From Gammaproteobacteria bacterium (GTDB lineage: Bacteria; Pseudomonadota; Gammaproteobacteria; SZUA-140): a DNA stretch of 64,000 nt. The DNA is taken from positions 1 to 64,000 of the forward strand of contig JAKISP010000015.1 of assembly GCA_021648525.1 (NCBI GenBank). The letters are read 5' to 3'. Each line of letters starts with the position of its first letter. Position 1 is the first letter of the stretch. This document shows, piece by piece, positions 16,368 to 26,496 of the stretch. Below the pieces are notes generated by a model that had not been told where the DNA came from, did no database searches, and worked only from the letters and a program-made list of their open reading frames with translations. Position numbers and translations under genes: made by a program.

Positions 16368-17783
16368 CTATGCTGCAGATGCTATTTCTTCTATCATTTT
16401 TAACGCATGATCAAGACGTTGCAACACTCGCTCACGCCCAATCAGAAATAACGTCTTATCAATTGATGGTGAAACGGTACCACCCGTTACGGCTACACGC
16501 AGTGGCTGAGCTAGCTTTCCAAGTTTTAGCGCCTGCTCTTCGGCGGTCGCCTTCACTGCGCCATGGGTGCTCTCTGACGTCCACTCTGCAAGGGTAGCCA
16601 GGTTATCACGCAATGCACTCAATCCAGCCTGGATCGCAGGCTTCAGCTGTTTGGCCACCGCCTTCTCATCATAGACCTCAATATCCTTATAAAAATAGAC
16701 ACTCGCCTCTGCCATCTCAACCAACGTCTTGCAGCGCTCCTGCTGAACCTTCACCAGTTCAATCAGGTCGGGGCCATTGGTTGGATCGATATCGAGATTG
16801 CCGAGGTGCCAGCTGAGGTGATGCGCGATATGCTCCGGTGAGCTCTCTTTGATGTAGTGCTGATTCAACCACAGCAGTTTGCTGCTGTTAAAGGCCGATG
16901 CGGAGCTGTTGATGTCTTCAACATCAAACAGATTAATCATCTCATCGAGACTAAAAATCTCCTGGTCACCATGAGACCACCCCAGGCGCACCAGATAGTT
17001 CAGCAGCGCCTCAGGCAGATAACCTTCTTCGCGATACTGCATCACACTCACTGCGCCGTGACGCTTGGAGAGACGCTTACCATCATCCCCCAGAATCATT
17101 GGCACATGCGCATAGAGCGGCGCTTTACCGCCTAGCGCTGCGAGAATATTAAGCTGACGCGGGGTATTGTTGAGGTGGTCATCACCACGGATCACGTGAC
17201 TCATCTCCATATCGAGATCATCCACCACCACGGTCAGGTTATAGGTTGGGCTACCATCAGAGCGCGCAATGATCAGATCATCAAGCTCGCGATTATTGAA
17301 TACCACACGGCCACGTACCAGATCTTTCACCGTCACTGAACCTTCGGCCGGATTACGAAAACGCACTACCGGGCTGCCACTCTCGGCCGGTGGTACGGTT
17401 AGATTACGACAGCAGCCGTCATAACGCGGCTTCTGTTTATTTGCCATCTGGTCGGCACGCAGGGTTTCCAGCCGTTCCTTAGCGCAGTAGCAATAGTAGG
17501 CCTTGTCTTCATCGAGCAGCTTATGGATCACTTCCTGATAACGGTCCATGCGCTCGGTCTGGCGAAATGGGCCTTCATCGTATTCAAGCCCCAGCCAGGT
17601 CATCCCCTCAAGGATGGCGTTAACCGATTCAGTGGTAGAGCGCTCAAGGTCGGTATCTTCAATACGCAGAACAAATTTACCGCCATGTTTGCGTGCATAT
17701 AACCAGGAATAAAGCGCGGTGCGTGCCCCGCCAACGTGTAGATAACCCGTTGGGCTGGGGGCAAAACGTGTACGTGTAGTCAT
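16368..17783 (-). CDS. gltX: Glutamate-tRNA ligase
   Basis: The 471-residue class I synthetase charges tRNA-Glu with glutamate in the cytoplasm. The N-terminus '[20 protein letters not shown]' contains the HIGH-type motif (HVGG, residues 16-19), and the KMSKS-type motif 'KRLSKRHG' lies near residue 238. The Cys-rich insertion 'CYCAKERL...CC' around residue 105-130 fits a zinc-binding GluRS. ATG at 17783 is chosen because it matches family N-termini and has GGAG directly upstream. Its substrate tRNA gene lies just downstream, in the same orientation. Confidence 0.97.
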   Translation of the reverse strand: MTTRTRFAPSPTGYLHVGGARTALYSWLYARKHGGKFVLRIEDTDLERSTTESVNAILEGMTWLGLEYDEGPFRQTERMDRYQEVIHKLLDEDKAYYCYCAKERLETLRADQMANKQKPRYDGCCRNLTVPPAESGSPVVRFRNPAEGSVTVKDLVRGRVVFNNRELDDLIIARSDGSPTYNLTVVVDDLDMEMSHVIRGDDHLNNTPRQLNILAALGGKAPLYAHVPMILGDDGKRLSKRHGAVSVMQYREEGYLPEALLNYLVRLGWSHGDQEIFSLDEMINLFDVEDINSSASAFNSSKLLWLNQHYIKESSPEHIAHHLSWHLGNLDIDPTNGPDLIELVKVQQERCKTLVEMAEASVYFYKDIEVYDEKAVAKQLKPAIQAGLSALRDNLATLAEWTSESTHGAVKATAEEQALKLGKLAQPLRVAVTGGTVSPSIDKTLFLIGRERVLQRLDHALKMIEEIASAA

Positions 17784-17962
17784 AATCTCCAGTGAAACAT
17801 TCAAACCAGACGGGCATTTTAACAGCATCGGAGGAAAAGTCAGGTAATTCAGCCTGAAATAAAACAGGGAAGACTAAAAAAAATGCAAACTAAATATTGA
17901 CTGAAAGCCCCAATATTAACCCTGCCCAGATGAACCCGGATGACGTTCTCATTGCATCCTGG

Positions 17963-18484
17963 CTATTTGCCAGATAGTTTTATGCTCTCGATGAAATTAA
18001 CGACATCGTTCTGGTAATCATCAGCATTAAAACCATTTTCACAATTTGCATGCACAAAACCGCCAGACTCAAGACCCAGATAATCAAAGGTATGAGTGAA
18101 TGAGTCTAAAAATGAACCATCAATTTTATCGCTGATGGAGGTGGAAACGACGTAACCCACTTTACCCCTTAATTTTCGCCCCTGCTCTTTTAATTCCTCA
18201 ACCGATAAAAAATCAGACATCCTGTCAATGAATATCTTCATTTGAGAGCTCATAGCAAACCAATACACCGGTGATGCAAAAATAATATTGTCATGCTTTA
18301 AAAGATCATCCATGAGTGGCAAAAAATCATCACCTCTATTTTTGTGCTCGTAATCAAATGGCGAAATATTTTTTAAAGCTAAATCGATAACCTCTATCCC
18401 CAGTGCGTCGGCTATCCAGTCAATCAGTTTTCCTGTATTACCATTTCGCCTGGCGCTACCAATCACCGCAATGGTTGTATTCAT
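17963..18484 (-). CDS. Flavodoxin-like NAD(P)H-dependent oxidoreductase
   Basis: The 173-residue protein starts 'MNTTIAVIGSARRNGNTGKL', the FMN phosphate-binding loop of the NADPH-dependent FMN reductase/multimeric flavodoxin family. 'ASPVYWFAMSSQMKIFIDRM' near residues 90-110 is the second FMN-binding motif. It is probably a cytoplasmic FMN-dependent reductase; the substrate cannot be told from sequence. It stands alone between gltX and the bat operon on the minus strand. Confidence 0.85.
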   Translation of the reverse strand: MNTTIAVIGSARRNGNTGKLIDWIADALGIEVIDLALKNISPFDYEHKNRGDDFLPLMDDLLKHDNIIFASPVYWFAMSSQMKIFIDRMSDFLSVEELKEQGRKLRGKVGYVVSTSISDKIDGSFLDSFTHTFDYLGLESGGFVHANCENGFNADDYQNDVVNFIESIKLSGK

Positions 18485-18542
18485 GATTCATTCCTTTGTT
18501 AGTAACATAATCTGGTGTGTAAAGAAGGCACTCAGAAAAACA

Positions 18543-20276
18543 TTAAGGGTACATTGCCGTCAGTATGGACTGATTAGTCTTCACTGCGGTCTTATCATGA
18601 GATAACTCAATCTGAAAAACGCGCCATAATTCATCGCCAGCCCATTCAGTGCCACTGACCAGATCAGTACCACTATAAAGCTGGCGATTCAGTTTCATGA
18701 GTTCAAGTGATAACGGCTCATCGACACGCTGAGCAACATCAACAAGCGATCTGGGCGGGTTCTCTGACCAACGTACGGCAGCCCAGCCCAGCATCGCCTC
18801 CTTCGCGGCAACCATATCATGGTGCTGACAGGCGACCTGTAGACGTTTTTTCACAGCGCTAAAATCAGGGGGTATCACATCATCCCGAACATCAACATTA
18901 CGTTCGCTTTTTCTACGCAAAACAAACCATGCGACGGCAGTCAACAACCACCCAGCCCCCAGCAGACCACTGACAATGCGCCAACTACGATCATGCGACT
19001 CGGGTAACAGGACAACTGTCGGTTCACTAACCGACATATCAGCACCTGATGATGGCGCTGATGCCACAGGTGCACCTGCAATCTGCGATGCCACCACGTT
19101 TATTTTTCGCGCAGGCAGACTCGCCATCTCACGCTTACCTGTTTGACTATTCCACCAGGGAATATTGATCGCAGGCAACTGAAACTCTCCGGCGCGTGTT
19201 GGAATCAATGCAATCTTCTCCTGGCGCACACCAATCAACGTATCTTGTTTTTTATCATTGATCTGCCTGGGTTGATCGGGGTAGGCCTTTACCCCATCCG
19301 GCATTTGTGGCGAAATGTCGGGTAATTGAGCCGCGGTCAAACCATCAGCCATTAACGTTAATGTCCAGGTCAGCGGTTCACCCGCGATAACGTCTTTAGT
19401 CAGGTCAACACCTTCGGGCCACTCTTCGACCAGTCTCACTTCACGAGCAGGTAACCAGTGTTGTTTATCTTCTGTCACCGGCACTGCTTTTATATTCAGG
19501 GAGACCTCATCAGACCGCACACGTTGAATCTTTCCGCCTGGTTCAAACACATCAAACATGCCACGCGAACGATTAACCACCTGTCCTTCAAAAGTGAGTG
19601 GTGAGATAGTCAGCTTGCCGCTTTGCTGTGGAAAAATAGCATAACTCCGTTCGAGTACCACATAGCGACGACCATCACGCGTTGTTTCAAATTCACGATC
19701 ATCCCCCAGTTTTTCAATCACCGCATCGGCATCGCTAATCACGGGTTCTGAAAGGCTGGCATTCGCAACATTTACGGCACGAAACAGGCGCGCCTTATAA
19801 ATCACCTGCGACTGCACATAAGCCTCATCACTCCCGGTTGCCGCCTCGGCACTTACCTCAATAAAAAGTACTGAATTATTGGCAGCGCTCGTCGGCGCTG
19901 CCTGTTCCGTCACACCAATCACTAGCGGCTGGCTTTTATCATCGCCAAAAGGGATTGAGGGCACCACTAAACGCCCACTGCGTTTTGGCATTAAGACCAA
20001 TGTCCACTGGCGCGTTTGCGATACGCTACCGTTCACGATCTGCATGGTCGTTCCCTGGCTCTTACTCTTAATATCAAACGATTGCTCAAGCGCCTTAAAG
20101 TCAGGGTCATCATCCACTCGGCCATCCGCCTCAAAGACCAGACGAAATGACTCATTCATCGCCACTGGATTACGGTCACTCTTAACGGTAATCGTTGCCG
20201 CCCATGATGGCAGGGCTAACAACATCACCACACCACACAGCCACCACCGTATAACGCTACTTTGATTTTTTACCAT
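18543..20276 (-). CDS. batD: BatD-like protein
   Basis: The 577-residue protein has a signal peptide ('WWLCGVVMLLALPSWAATI'), a long periplasmic region of Ig-like strands beginning 'ITVKSDRNPVAMNESFRLVF', a transmembrane helix near residue 430-450 ('IVSGLLGAGWLLTAVAWFVL') and a cytoplasmic tail. That is the BatD layout. Bat proteins are linked to stress or aerotolerance in Bacteroides and to envelope integrity in other bacteria; the mechanism is unresolved. It is the last gene of the moxR-bat operon, overlapping the preceding gene by 7 bases. Confidence 0.85.
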   Translation of the reverse strand: MVKNQSSVIRWWLCGVVMLLALPSWAATITVKSDRNPVAMNESFRLVFEADGRVDDDPDFKALEQSFDIKSKSQGTTMQIVNGSVSQTRQWTLVLMPKRSGRLVVPSIPFGDDKSQPLVIGVTEQAAPTSAANNSVLFIEVSAEAATGSDEAYVQSQVIYKARLFRAVNVANASLSEPVISDADAVIEKLGDDREFETTRDGRRYVVLERSYAIFPQQSGKLTISPLTFEGQVVNRSRGMFDVFEPGGKIQRVRSDEVSLNIKAVPVTEDKQHWLPAREVRLVEEWPEGVDLTKDVIAGEPLTWTLTLMADGLTAAQLPDISPQMPDGVKAYPDQPRQINDKKQDTLIGVRQEKIALIPTRAGEFQLPAINIPWWNSQTGKREMASLPARKINVVASQIAGAPVASAPSSGADMSVSEPTVVLLPESHDRSWRIVSGLLGAGWLLTAVAWFVLRRKSERNVDVRDDVIPPDFSAVKKRLQVACQHHDMVAAKEAMLGWAAVRWSENPPRSLVDVAQRVDEPLSLELMKLNRQLYSGTDLVSGTEWAGDELWRVFQIELSHDKTAVKTNQSILTAMYP

Positions 20277-22213
20277 GACTCACCCTCACTACGCGGTTGA
20301 CCACCACTGCGATTCTTTTCACGTTGCGATTGATATTGAAACTTACGACGCAACAAGCCACCCGGGTCATCGGGGATACGGCGTAACCATTGATCATTTG
20401 CCTGCTGAATTTCTGCCTGCGCTTTGCTCAACTCCGCCGCTGTCGCCGTTGTCTCTTCTGATGGATCACCGTCGCCAGCCTCTTCAGCCTGCGAGGCTTG
20501 CGGTGTCTCATCGGTTGATTCCTCACCCTCTTCTGACATCTGCTGCGCCTGCTCCTGTTGAGACGGTTCCCCCTCTTCACCAGAGGGTTGTGGTACATCG
20601 CCCATCTCATCTGAAGACTGCCCATCCTGCTGCTGATCACCCGATTGACCATCTTGTGAGGAATTAGATTCAGACTCACCTGGTTGCGATTCACCTTGCT
20701 GCGAATCACTTTGCTGTGACTGCTCACCACCTTCATCCGATTCACCCGACTGCGAATCGTCATCCGATGATTCACCAGATTGCTGTTTTAACTGCTCCTC
20801 TACCAATGCTCGATTATGCTTTGCATCGGCATGTTTCGGCTGTCGTGTTAATGCCTGATCATAGGCATCAAGCGCCGCCTGCCACTGCTTTAACTGCGCA
20901 TACGCATTACCTTTATTATAATAGGCCTCTGCACTTTCGATTCCTGTTAGCGCATCAATGCTCTGCTGATAATTACCATTACGATAATTTGCAGCGGCCT
21001 GCCACTCTTTGTCTTCAAACAAGCTTGCTGCCTGCTCTGCATCATCCGCTGCAAAGGCATGCGAAGCGCGTTGATCCGGCGTTGACCAGAGATCACTCCA
21101 CCACAACGGCTGGCTATCACTCACCGGGCGTTCTTCTGCTTCAGCACTTCCCGGCATCATGCTCATCAACGGTAACGCAACCAGACAGATGACTAAGAGA
21201 TTGCCACGTCTAAATACCATCAATGCCAACGGCAATAACAACAACAGTAACCATGGCCCCTCTTCTCGCCACTGGTCTGCTTTAAAACCCTGGGACTCTT
21301 TCAGTTCTGATTCACTCGTCAATCGCACCCCGCCAAGCAGTGTTGTAATATCAAGATTATCAACTCGCATCATTTGATAGTAACCACCACCCTGCTGCGC
21401 AAGATCACGCAAGCCCACTTCGTCGAGTCGTGGAATCACAATCGCACCACTGCTGTCTTTTAGAAAACCGCCATCAGGCAGTATAATTGGCGCACCTTCA
21501 ACGTGACCCACTCCCAATATCGACAGGCGATAACCCGACTGCATTAAGTCATCCATAGAACTTTTCAGTGCCTCTGTCGGCACATTTTCAAGGCCGTCTG
21601 AAATCAACAATAAATCGCCGCGCGTCGCACCGGCCTGTGCCAATAGCTGCTGCGCCATATCAATCGCCAGATCAGGACGACTGCCTTGCTGCGGCATCAG
21701 ACTTGTCTTTAACGAACCCACCTGGGCCACAATCGTATCGGCATCTTCAGTCAGTGGCGAGACAACAAAGGCATCTGCCGCGTAGACAATCAACGCCGAC
21801 TGTCCTTCTTTGCGCTGCTTTAGAATATCAATCAATTTTAGGCGCGCGCGGGTTAAGCGTGTCGGTTTCACATCGGTCGCATCCATTGAACGTGATAGAT
21901 CAAGCATCACCACCAATGCTGACTGGTCACGAAACACTGGCTGTTCCAGCTGTTTCCAGGCTGGCCCTGCCATTGCGGTAATCGCTAATAGACCCACCAG
22001 TGCAACAGTTAACAACACACCGCGGCGCTGCCGCACACCACTCTCACTGATTAACAGGTGAGGTAATAGTGCGGCATCACAAACACTTTGCCAGCGTCGA
22101 CTCTGCAAACGGGCACGTCGCAGATACCATAAAACAAGCATTAAGAACGGCAACAGCAGTAGCCACCATGGGCGCAGAAAATGAAAGCCCGGTATCATTT
22201 CATCAAGGTTCAT
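20270..22213 (-). CDS. BatB/BatC fusion: von Willebrand A domain plus TPR protein
   Basis: The 647-residue protein has N-terminal membrane helices ('FLRPWWLLLLPFLMLVLWYL' and another near residue 55), a VWA domain with MIDAS motif 'DLSRSMDATD' near residue 100, a helix near 310-345, and TPR units ('AEAYYNKGNAYAQLKQWQAA') near 430-480. An extended Ser/Gln/Glu/Gly-rich low-complexity tail follows (about 490-590). In other genomes BatB and BatC are separate; here they are one chain. ATG at 22213 overlaps the batA stop as ATGA. It probably anchors a metal-dependent protein complex at the inner membrane, working with the MoxR ATPase. Confidence 0.87.
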   Translation of the reverse strand: MNLDEMIPGFHFLRPWWLLLLPFLMLVLWYLRRARLQSRRWQSVCDAALLPHLLISESGVRQRRGVLLTVALVGLLAITAMAGPAWKQLEQPVFRDQSALVVMLDLSRSMDATDVKPTRLTRARLKLIDILKQRKEGQSALIVYAADAFVVSPLTEDADTIVAQVGSLKTSLMPQQGSRPDLAIDMAQQLLAQAGATRGDLLLISDGLENVPTEALKSSMDDLMQSGYRLSILGVGHVEGAPIILPDGGFLKDSSGAIVIPRLDEVGLRDLAQQGGGYYQMMRVDNLDITTLLGGVRLTSESELKESQGFKADQWREEGPWLLLLLLPLALMVFRRGNLLVICLVALPLMSMMPGSAEAEERPVSDSQPLWWSDLWSTPDQRASHAFAADDAEQAASLFEDKEWQAAANYRNGNYQQSIDALTGIESAEAYYNKGNAYAQLKQWQAALDAYDQALTRQPKHADAKHNRALVEEQLKQQSGESSDDDSQSGESDEGGEQSQQSDSQQGESQPGESESNSSQDGQSGDQQQDGQSSDEMGDVPQPSGEEGEPSQQEQAQQMSEEGEESTDETPQASQAEEAGDGDPSEETTATAAELSKAQAEIQQANDQWLRRIPDDPGGLLRRKFQYQSQREKNRSGGQPRSEGESW

Positions 22214-23220
22214 GCCGCCCCCTGCTTGCGAGCTTGTCGCCATAACAGGATGGTCGCGATCAACATTGCAGCGCCCAACGGCCAGTGATAAAGCGAGTGC
22301 CGCGGACGGAAAAACTGTTTCTCCTGTTCCACCGGCTCAAGTTCATCCAGTAACTGATAAATCTCATCCAGCTGGGCCAGGTCTCGTGCACGAAAATAGC
22401 GCCCGCCAGTGGTGGTTGCAATCGCGTTCAACGTCTCTTCATCTAAATCAACAGAGGGGTTAACCTTGCGCGAACCAAACAGCGAACGCACCATCATCTC
22501 ATCCGCGCCAATCCCGATGGTATAGATCTTCAACCCTTCACTCGCCGCCAGTTCAGCTGCCTTTAATGGTTCGATCTCACCTGCTGTGTTCGCCCCATCG
22601 GTCAATAAAATCAGCACGCGACTGGTGTTGCTATCTTCACGCAGGCGTTTAACCGCAAGGCCAATCGCATCGCCAATCGCAGTCGCCTGACCCGCCAGAC
22701 CAATCACCGCCTCATCAAGCAAGGTCTTTACCGTGGTGCGGTCAAAGGTCAGTGGTGTCTGTAAGTACGCCTGCTGGCCAAACAGCACTAGCCCAACACG
22801 ATCACCCACTCGACGTTCAATAAATTCACCCGCCACCAGCTGGATTGCAACCAGTCGGTTAACCATTCGCCCCTGCCATTCAAAATCCTCAACCTCCATA
22901 CTGCCGGAGAGATCTACTGCCAACATCAGGTCTCGTCCACTCACCGGCAGCTCCACCGCCTCGCCCTGCCACTGCGGTCTCGCGCTGGCGATTACCAACA
23001 GTGCCCACGCCAATAGCGCAACCCATAACAGCCAGCGCCCAGCCGCGACCGTTCCTGATGTGGACACCCCCTCTGAACCAAAGTCATTTAGGAATGGCAC
23101 GCGTAATACTGCATCGTTGGCGCTCACCACTGGCGGGATAAACCAGTGCACCAGCAGTGGCAACGGGATCAACCATAACAACCATGGCCATTCAAATTGA
23201 AGCGGCAAATCCATCATCAT
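22210..23220 (-). CDS. batA: BatA: membrane-anchored von Willebrand A protein
   Basis: The 336-residue protein has two N-terminal helices ('WPWLLWLIPLPLLVHWFI' and one near residue 55-75), a VWA domain with MIDAS 'DLSGSMEVED' near residue 95 and 'LLTDGANTAG', and a C-terminal helix near 310-330. The start is one of three tandem ATG codons (23220, 23217, 23214); the first overlaps the upstream stop as ATGA. VWA proteins paired with MoxR ATPases assist assembly or metal insertion of partner proteins; no client can be named here. Confidence 0.88.
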   Translation of the reverse strand: MMMDLPLQFEWPWLLWLIPLPLLVHWFIPPVVSANDAVLRVPFLNDFGSEGVSTSGTVAAGRWLLWVALLAWALLVIASARPQWQGEAVELPVSGRDLMLAVDLSGSMEVEDFEWQGRMVNRLVAIQLVAGEFIERRVGDRVGLVLFGQQAYLQTPLTFDRTTVKTLLDEAVIGLAGQATAIGDAIGLAVKRLREDSNTSRVLILLTDGANTAGEIEPLKAAELAASEGLKIYTIGIGADEMMVRSLFGSRKVNPSVDLDEETLNAIATTTGGRYFRARDLAQLDEIYQLLDELEPVEQEKQFFRPRHSLYHWPLGAAMLIATILLWRQARKQGAA

Positions 23221-23705
23221 CGAACTGCCTTTAAGCCAGGCAATCGCACCAGCCACTCACCACACAACGCATGCAGCGCTAACGCATCACCATCAATTTG
23301 CTGTTGATAAGGACCCACCAGCAATAGACGGCCAACGCCCTCACTAAAACCGTTTGGTTGAGACAATGAATGTGCATCATCTAAATAACGCAACCACGCC
23401 TCACCACTAAGGCCTGCAACTTCTTCGCGTGGATAATAACTAAGCGAGACTCGCCGTAATAACACCGACAATCCCTGCACTAGCTGATTAACATTTTGCT
23501 CACGCTGGAAAGCTTCCATTAGCACTCCCCACTCGGCCAGTGCTGCAATGCGTACTCGCAGCGCTGCCTTGCGACGCTGCCACCACCAGACCAGTAAGAC
23601 GGCAACTAAAACAAGTACTAACAGCATCCACCAGCCGGGCGCAGGTGGCCACCATGAGATCGCAGCGGGCAGGTGAATATCACGCAGTGGAAGCTCAGCA
23701 TCCAT
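23217..23705 (-). CDS. DUF4381 membrane protein of the bat operon
   Basis: The 162-residue protein starts 'MDAELPLRDIHLPAAISWWP', has one helix 'WWMLLVLVLVAVLLVWWW' at about residues 25-45 and a cytoplasmic helical domain with 'LSVLLRRVSLSYYPREEVAG' and 'GEAWLRYLD'. This is the DUF4381 pattern regularly found between DUF58 and VWA genes. ATG at 23705 overlaps the upstream stop as TGATG. The function is unknown; membrane anchor plus operon position suggest a subunit of the Bat complex. Confidence 0.85.
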   Translation of the reverse strand: MDAELPLRDIHLPAAISWWPPAPGWWMLLVLVLVAVLLVWWWQRRKAALRVRIAALAEWGVLMEAFQREQNVNQLVQGLSVLLRRVSLSYYPREEVAGLSGEAWLRYLDDAHSLSQPNGFSEGVGRLLLVGPYQQQIDGDALALHALCGEWLVRLPGLKAVR

Positions 23706-24751
23706 CACATCATCCCTCGCATGCCCAGCCCTTCGCGCAGTCGTTGCGTTAATGACTGGGTGGTTGAGCAAGCAATAAAACAGATACCGTGGCGACGACA
23801 CAGCGCCTGTAAAGCATCACGTCGTTCAATGAAGCGCTGATGATAGGCATCGCGAGCGGCCGCCACAGTGGTATCAAGTGTTACTGCCTGCTCGCCATCG
23901 CCAATACGGTAGAGACCGGCTGGTGGCAAGGTAGATTCCAGTTCATCATAGATAAAAAACATCACCACATCATTATGACGCGCCAGTTGAGCAAGGTGCA
24001 GTTCGCTGCGCTCCTCTACATCACGAAAGTCACTCAGCAATACCACCAGGCTACCGGGACGTGCGACACGCCTTAAACGCAGTAGCGATTGAACGGCGGC
24101 ATCACTTGCCACATCGCTATTATGCTGCGTTGCCGTTTTGGCCTGTTCCCACGCCAATTGCTCCTGTTTCACCAACCGTTGAATTAAATGCAGAACAGCA
24201 TGTTTACTACCCTGAGGGCGAAGCTCTTCATGTTGCTGCTCAGAGAAAATAAGGCCGCCGATTCGGTCTCCCTGTGCCACTGCAGCCCACCCCAACAGCA
24301 CCGCAGCACGCGCCGCAACCACTGATTTAAAGGCGCCCCGTGTGGCAAAAAACATTGAATGGCGGCTATCCACCCAGAGCAACACCGCTCGCTCACGCTC
24401 TTCACGAAACAGTTTAGTGTGCGGCTTACCTGTACGCGCCATGACTCGCCAGTCGAGCGTTCGCACATCATCCCCCGCCTGATACGGCCGCACCTCATCA
24501 AATTCCATCCCACGCCCACGGAATGAAGAGAGATACTGTCCGCTCTGCGCAGCCCGCACCTTCAAAGCATTCAACGACAAACCGGCCGCTTCACGGTGTA
24601 ATCCAATCAGTGATTTTTTATCCAGCCGAACCGGATCAAAGGGCGTATCAATAACAGCCGAAGAGGTGGAGGATGCACGCACCTCGCCAGCGGGGCTATC
24701 CGGTGATGCACCGCGAGCAAACAGTTGTGACAATCGTTTTAACACCAGCAA
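23705..24751 (-). CDS. DUF58 domain protein of the bat operon
   Basis: The 348-residue protein has the DUF58 signature 'FDEVRPYQAGDDVRTLDWRV' followed by 'ARTGKPHTKLFREERER' around residues 85-120, and a VWA-like fold with 'LLWVDSRHSMFFA'. It has no membrane helix, so it is probably cytoplasmic. The start is uncertain: TTG at 24751 lies 6 bases after the moxR stop, with GTG at 24745 as an alternative. DUF58 proteins accompany MoxR and VWA proteins and probably bridge them. Confidence 0.86.
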   Translation of the reverse strand: MLVLKRLSQLFARGASPDSPAGEVRASSTSSAVIDTPFDPVRLDKKSLIGLHREAAGLSLNALKVRAAQSGQYLSSFRGRGMEFDEVRPYQAGDDVRTLDWRVMARTGKPHTKLFREERERAVLLWVDSRHSMFFATRGAFKSVVAARAAVLLGWAAVAQGDRIGGLIFSEQQHEELRPQGSKHAVLHLIQRLVKQEQLAWEQAKTATQHNSDVASDAAVQSLLRLRRVARPGSLVVLLSDFRDVEERSELHLAQLARHNDVVMFFIYDELESTLPPAGLYRIGDGEQAVTLDTTVAAARDAYHQRFIERRDALQALCRRHGICFIACSTTQSLTQRLREGLGMRGMM

Positions 24752-24757
24752 ATCCGA

Positions 24758-25726
24758 CTAGGGCACCGCAATACGTGCTAGCAACGCCTCAATAAAACGG
24801 TCGGGCGTAATACCATCGGCCTCTGCTTCGTAGCTCAATATAATCCGGTGACGCAGCACATCATAGGCCATCGCCTGCACATCTTCGGGACCAACAAAAT
24901 CACGCCCCGCCAACCATGCGTGAGCACGCGCGCAACGATCCAGTGCAATGGTCGCACGCGGGCTTCCACCAAACTGCAACCAGCGCCCAAGCTGCTCATC
25001 GTAAGCCGCCGGATTACGCGTTGCGAGCACAATTTGCATCAAATACTCTTCCACGTTATCCGCCATAAAGACCTCTAGCACCTCTTTACGCGCAGCAAAC
25101 AGCTCATCCTGCGTAACCAATGGTGTTGCGGTATCAGAATGTGTCACTCCGTCGCGTGCCTCACCTCTCGCCAGGTGCAAAATCTTACGCTCAGCGGCGG
25201 CATCCGGGTAACCAATAGTCACATGCATCAAAAAGCGATCTAACTGCGCCTCAGGTAGCGGGTATGTCCCTTCCTGTTCGATCGGGTTTTGTGTCGCCAT
25301 CACCAGAAACAATTTTGGTAATTGATAGGTCACGGCACCGACCGTAATCTGGCGTTCGGCCATCGCCTCTAACAACGCCGACTGCACCTTGGCTGGGGCG
25401 CGATTAATCTCATCGGCCAACACCAGGTTATGAAATAGCGGCCCCTGCTGAAAGGTAAAAGAGCCATCCTGTGGTCGAAAGATCTCCGTACCGGTCAGAT
25501 CAGCGGGTAATAGGTCCGGGGTAAACTGTACCCGATGAAAATCCCCTTCAATCCCTTCGCCCAGCACCTTGATCGCGCGCGTTTTGGCCAGCCCTGGCGC
25601 ACCTTCTACCAATAGGTGACCATCCGCCAGCAACGCAATCAACAGGCGGTTAACCAACAGCTCCTGCCCAATGATGTGCTGGCTAATCGATTGATAAAGT
25701 TTTTTAATACTCTCTTGGTGAGACAT
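24758..25726 (-). CDS. MoxR-family AAA+ ATPase
   Basis: The 322-residue protein has Walker A 'EGAPGLAKT' near residue 40, Walker B 'LVLADEINRAPAKVQSALLE' near 105-124, and the sensor 1 segment 'ATQNPIEQEGTYPLPEAQLD'. The lid domain carries 'GGSPRATIALDRCARAHAWL'. MoxR ATPases act as chaperone-like motors with VWA-domain adaptors. AGGG lies 5 bases before the ATG. It is the first gene of the operon that continues through DUF58, DUF4381, batA, batB/C and batD with overlaps throughout. Confidence 0.95.
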   Translation of the reverse strand: MSHQESIKKLYQSISQHIIGQELLVNRLLIALLADGHLLVEGAPGLAKTRAIKVLGEGIEGDFHRVQFTPDLLPADLTGTEIFRPQDGSFTFQQGPLFHNLVLADEINRAPAKVQSALLEAMAERQITVGAVTYQLPKLFLVMATQNPIEQEGTYPLPEAQLDRFLMHVTIGYPDAAAERKILHLARGEARDGVTHSDTATPLVTQDELFAARKEVLEVFMADNVEEYLMQIVLATRNPAAYDEQLGRWLQFGGSPRATIALDRCARAHAWLAGRDFVGPEDVQAMAYDVLRHRIILSYEAEADGITPDRFIEALLARIAVP

Positions 25727-25838
25727 AACTACCCTTGCCTTTATTCAGGATCTCTTTTGCAATGAACGGTGGATTTTAAGAGCTATTTCTGCTTTTGCCA
25801 AGTCGATATATCCATGCCACTTAAATTCCTGGTAAAGA

Positions 25839-26456
25839 TCACGCACCCAGAATGGCCATCGCGGCGTTAATCATCTGCAGGCGAGCCGTATCACCACCAC
25901 GATCAGGATGATGTTCCATTGCCAAACGACGATAATGTTGCTTTATCGCCATCGCATCAATCGGATCCGTCAACCCCAGCACCGCTAACGCCTGACGCCG
26001 CTTTTCAGAGCCATTCAGGCGCAACCAGAATTTATCGAGCATCTGTTCCAGCTCTTCTGCCGTTGTCTGCTCCAGATGGGTACTATCAAGATAATAATCA
26101 CGTAATGCATCGGTTTCTCTTAGCTGATACCCATCCCCTGGGCGCGAGTCGTATTCACGCAATATAACCAGCAAAGGGCTAATCTCAAGCAGATGACTCT
26201 GCGCGGCCCACAACTTATCACGCAGGCAGTACAGCGCATTGAAAAGCCTGAAATGAACACAAAATAGTGAAAAGGTATTACGTAGCGTTGAAATATCGAA
26301 ACGTTCATCACCGCGTTCATAGAGTGCAGCAAAAAGTTCGTATTCGCTTAATCCAGCGGGGCTATCACGTAGAAGGGTTAATATTTTCTCGCCAAGCTCT
26401 CTCGCAAGCTGCTCATGAGTGGCGGCAGGCACATCATCCATGTCGTGCCCACCCAT
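25839..26456 (-). CDS. DnaJ-related protein with C-terminal J domain
   Basis: The 205-residue protein has a DNAJ-related N-terminal domain ('LSEYELFAALYERG', 'FSLFCVHFRLFNALYCLRD') and a C-terminal J domain with the HPD motif in 'RRLAMEHHPDRGGD' near residue 180-192. J proteins stimulate DnaK. The reversed order (J domain last) is normal for this gammaproteobacterial family. The start is uncertain (ATG at 26456 or 26441), with no strong ribosome site at either. Confidence 0.87.
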   Translation of the reverse strand: MGGHDMDDVPAATHEQLARELGEKILTLLRDSPAGLSEYELFAALYERGDERFDISTLRNTFSLFCVHFRLFNALYCLRDKLWAAQSHLLEISPLLVILREYDSRPGDGYQLRETDALRDYYLDSTHLEQTTAEELEQMLDKFWLRLNGSEKRRQALAVLGLTDPIDAMAIKQHYRRLAMEHHPDRGGDTARLQMINAAMAILGA

Positions 26457-26496
26457 CACAATAAACTAATATCGAAGCAACACCCGCTCCACTGCG

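Noticed and set aside
16163-16597. 144-codon plus-strand frame over the tRNAs and gltX end
   Set aside because: It is antisense to two tRNA genes and gltX; the 'ARRDRTADLYTASVALSQLSY' motif is the well-known spurious translation of tRNA complements.
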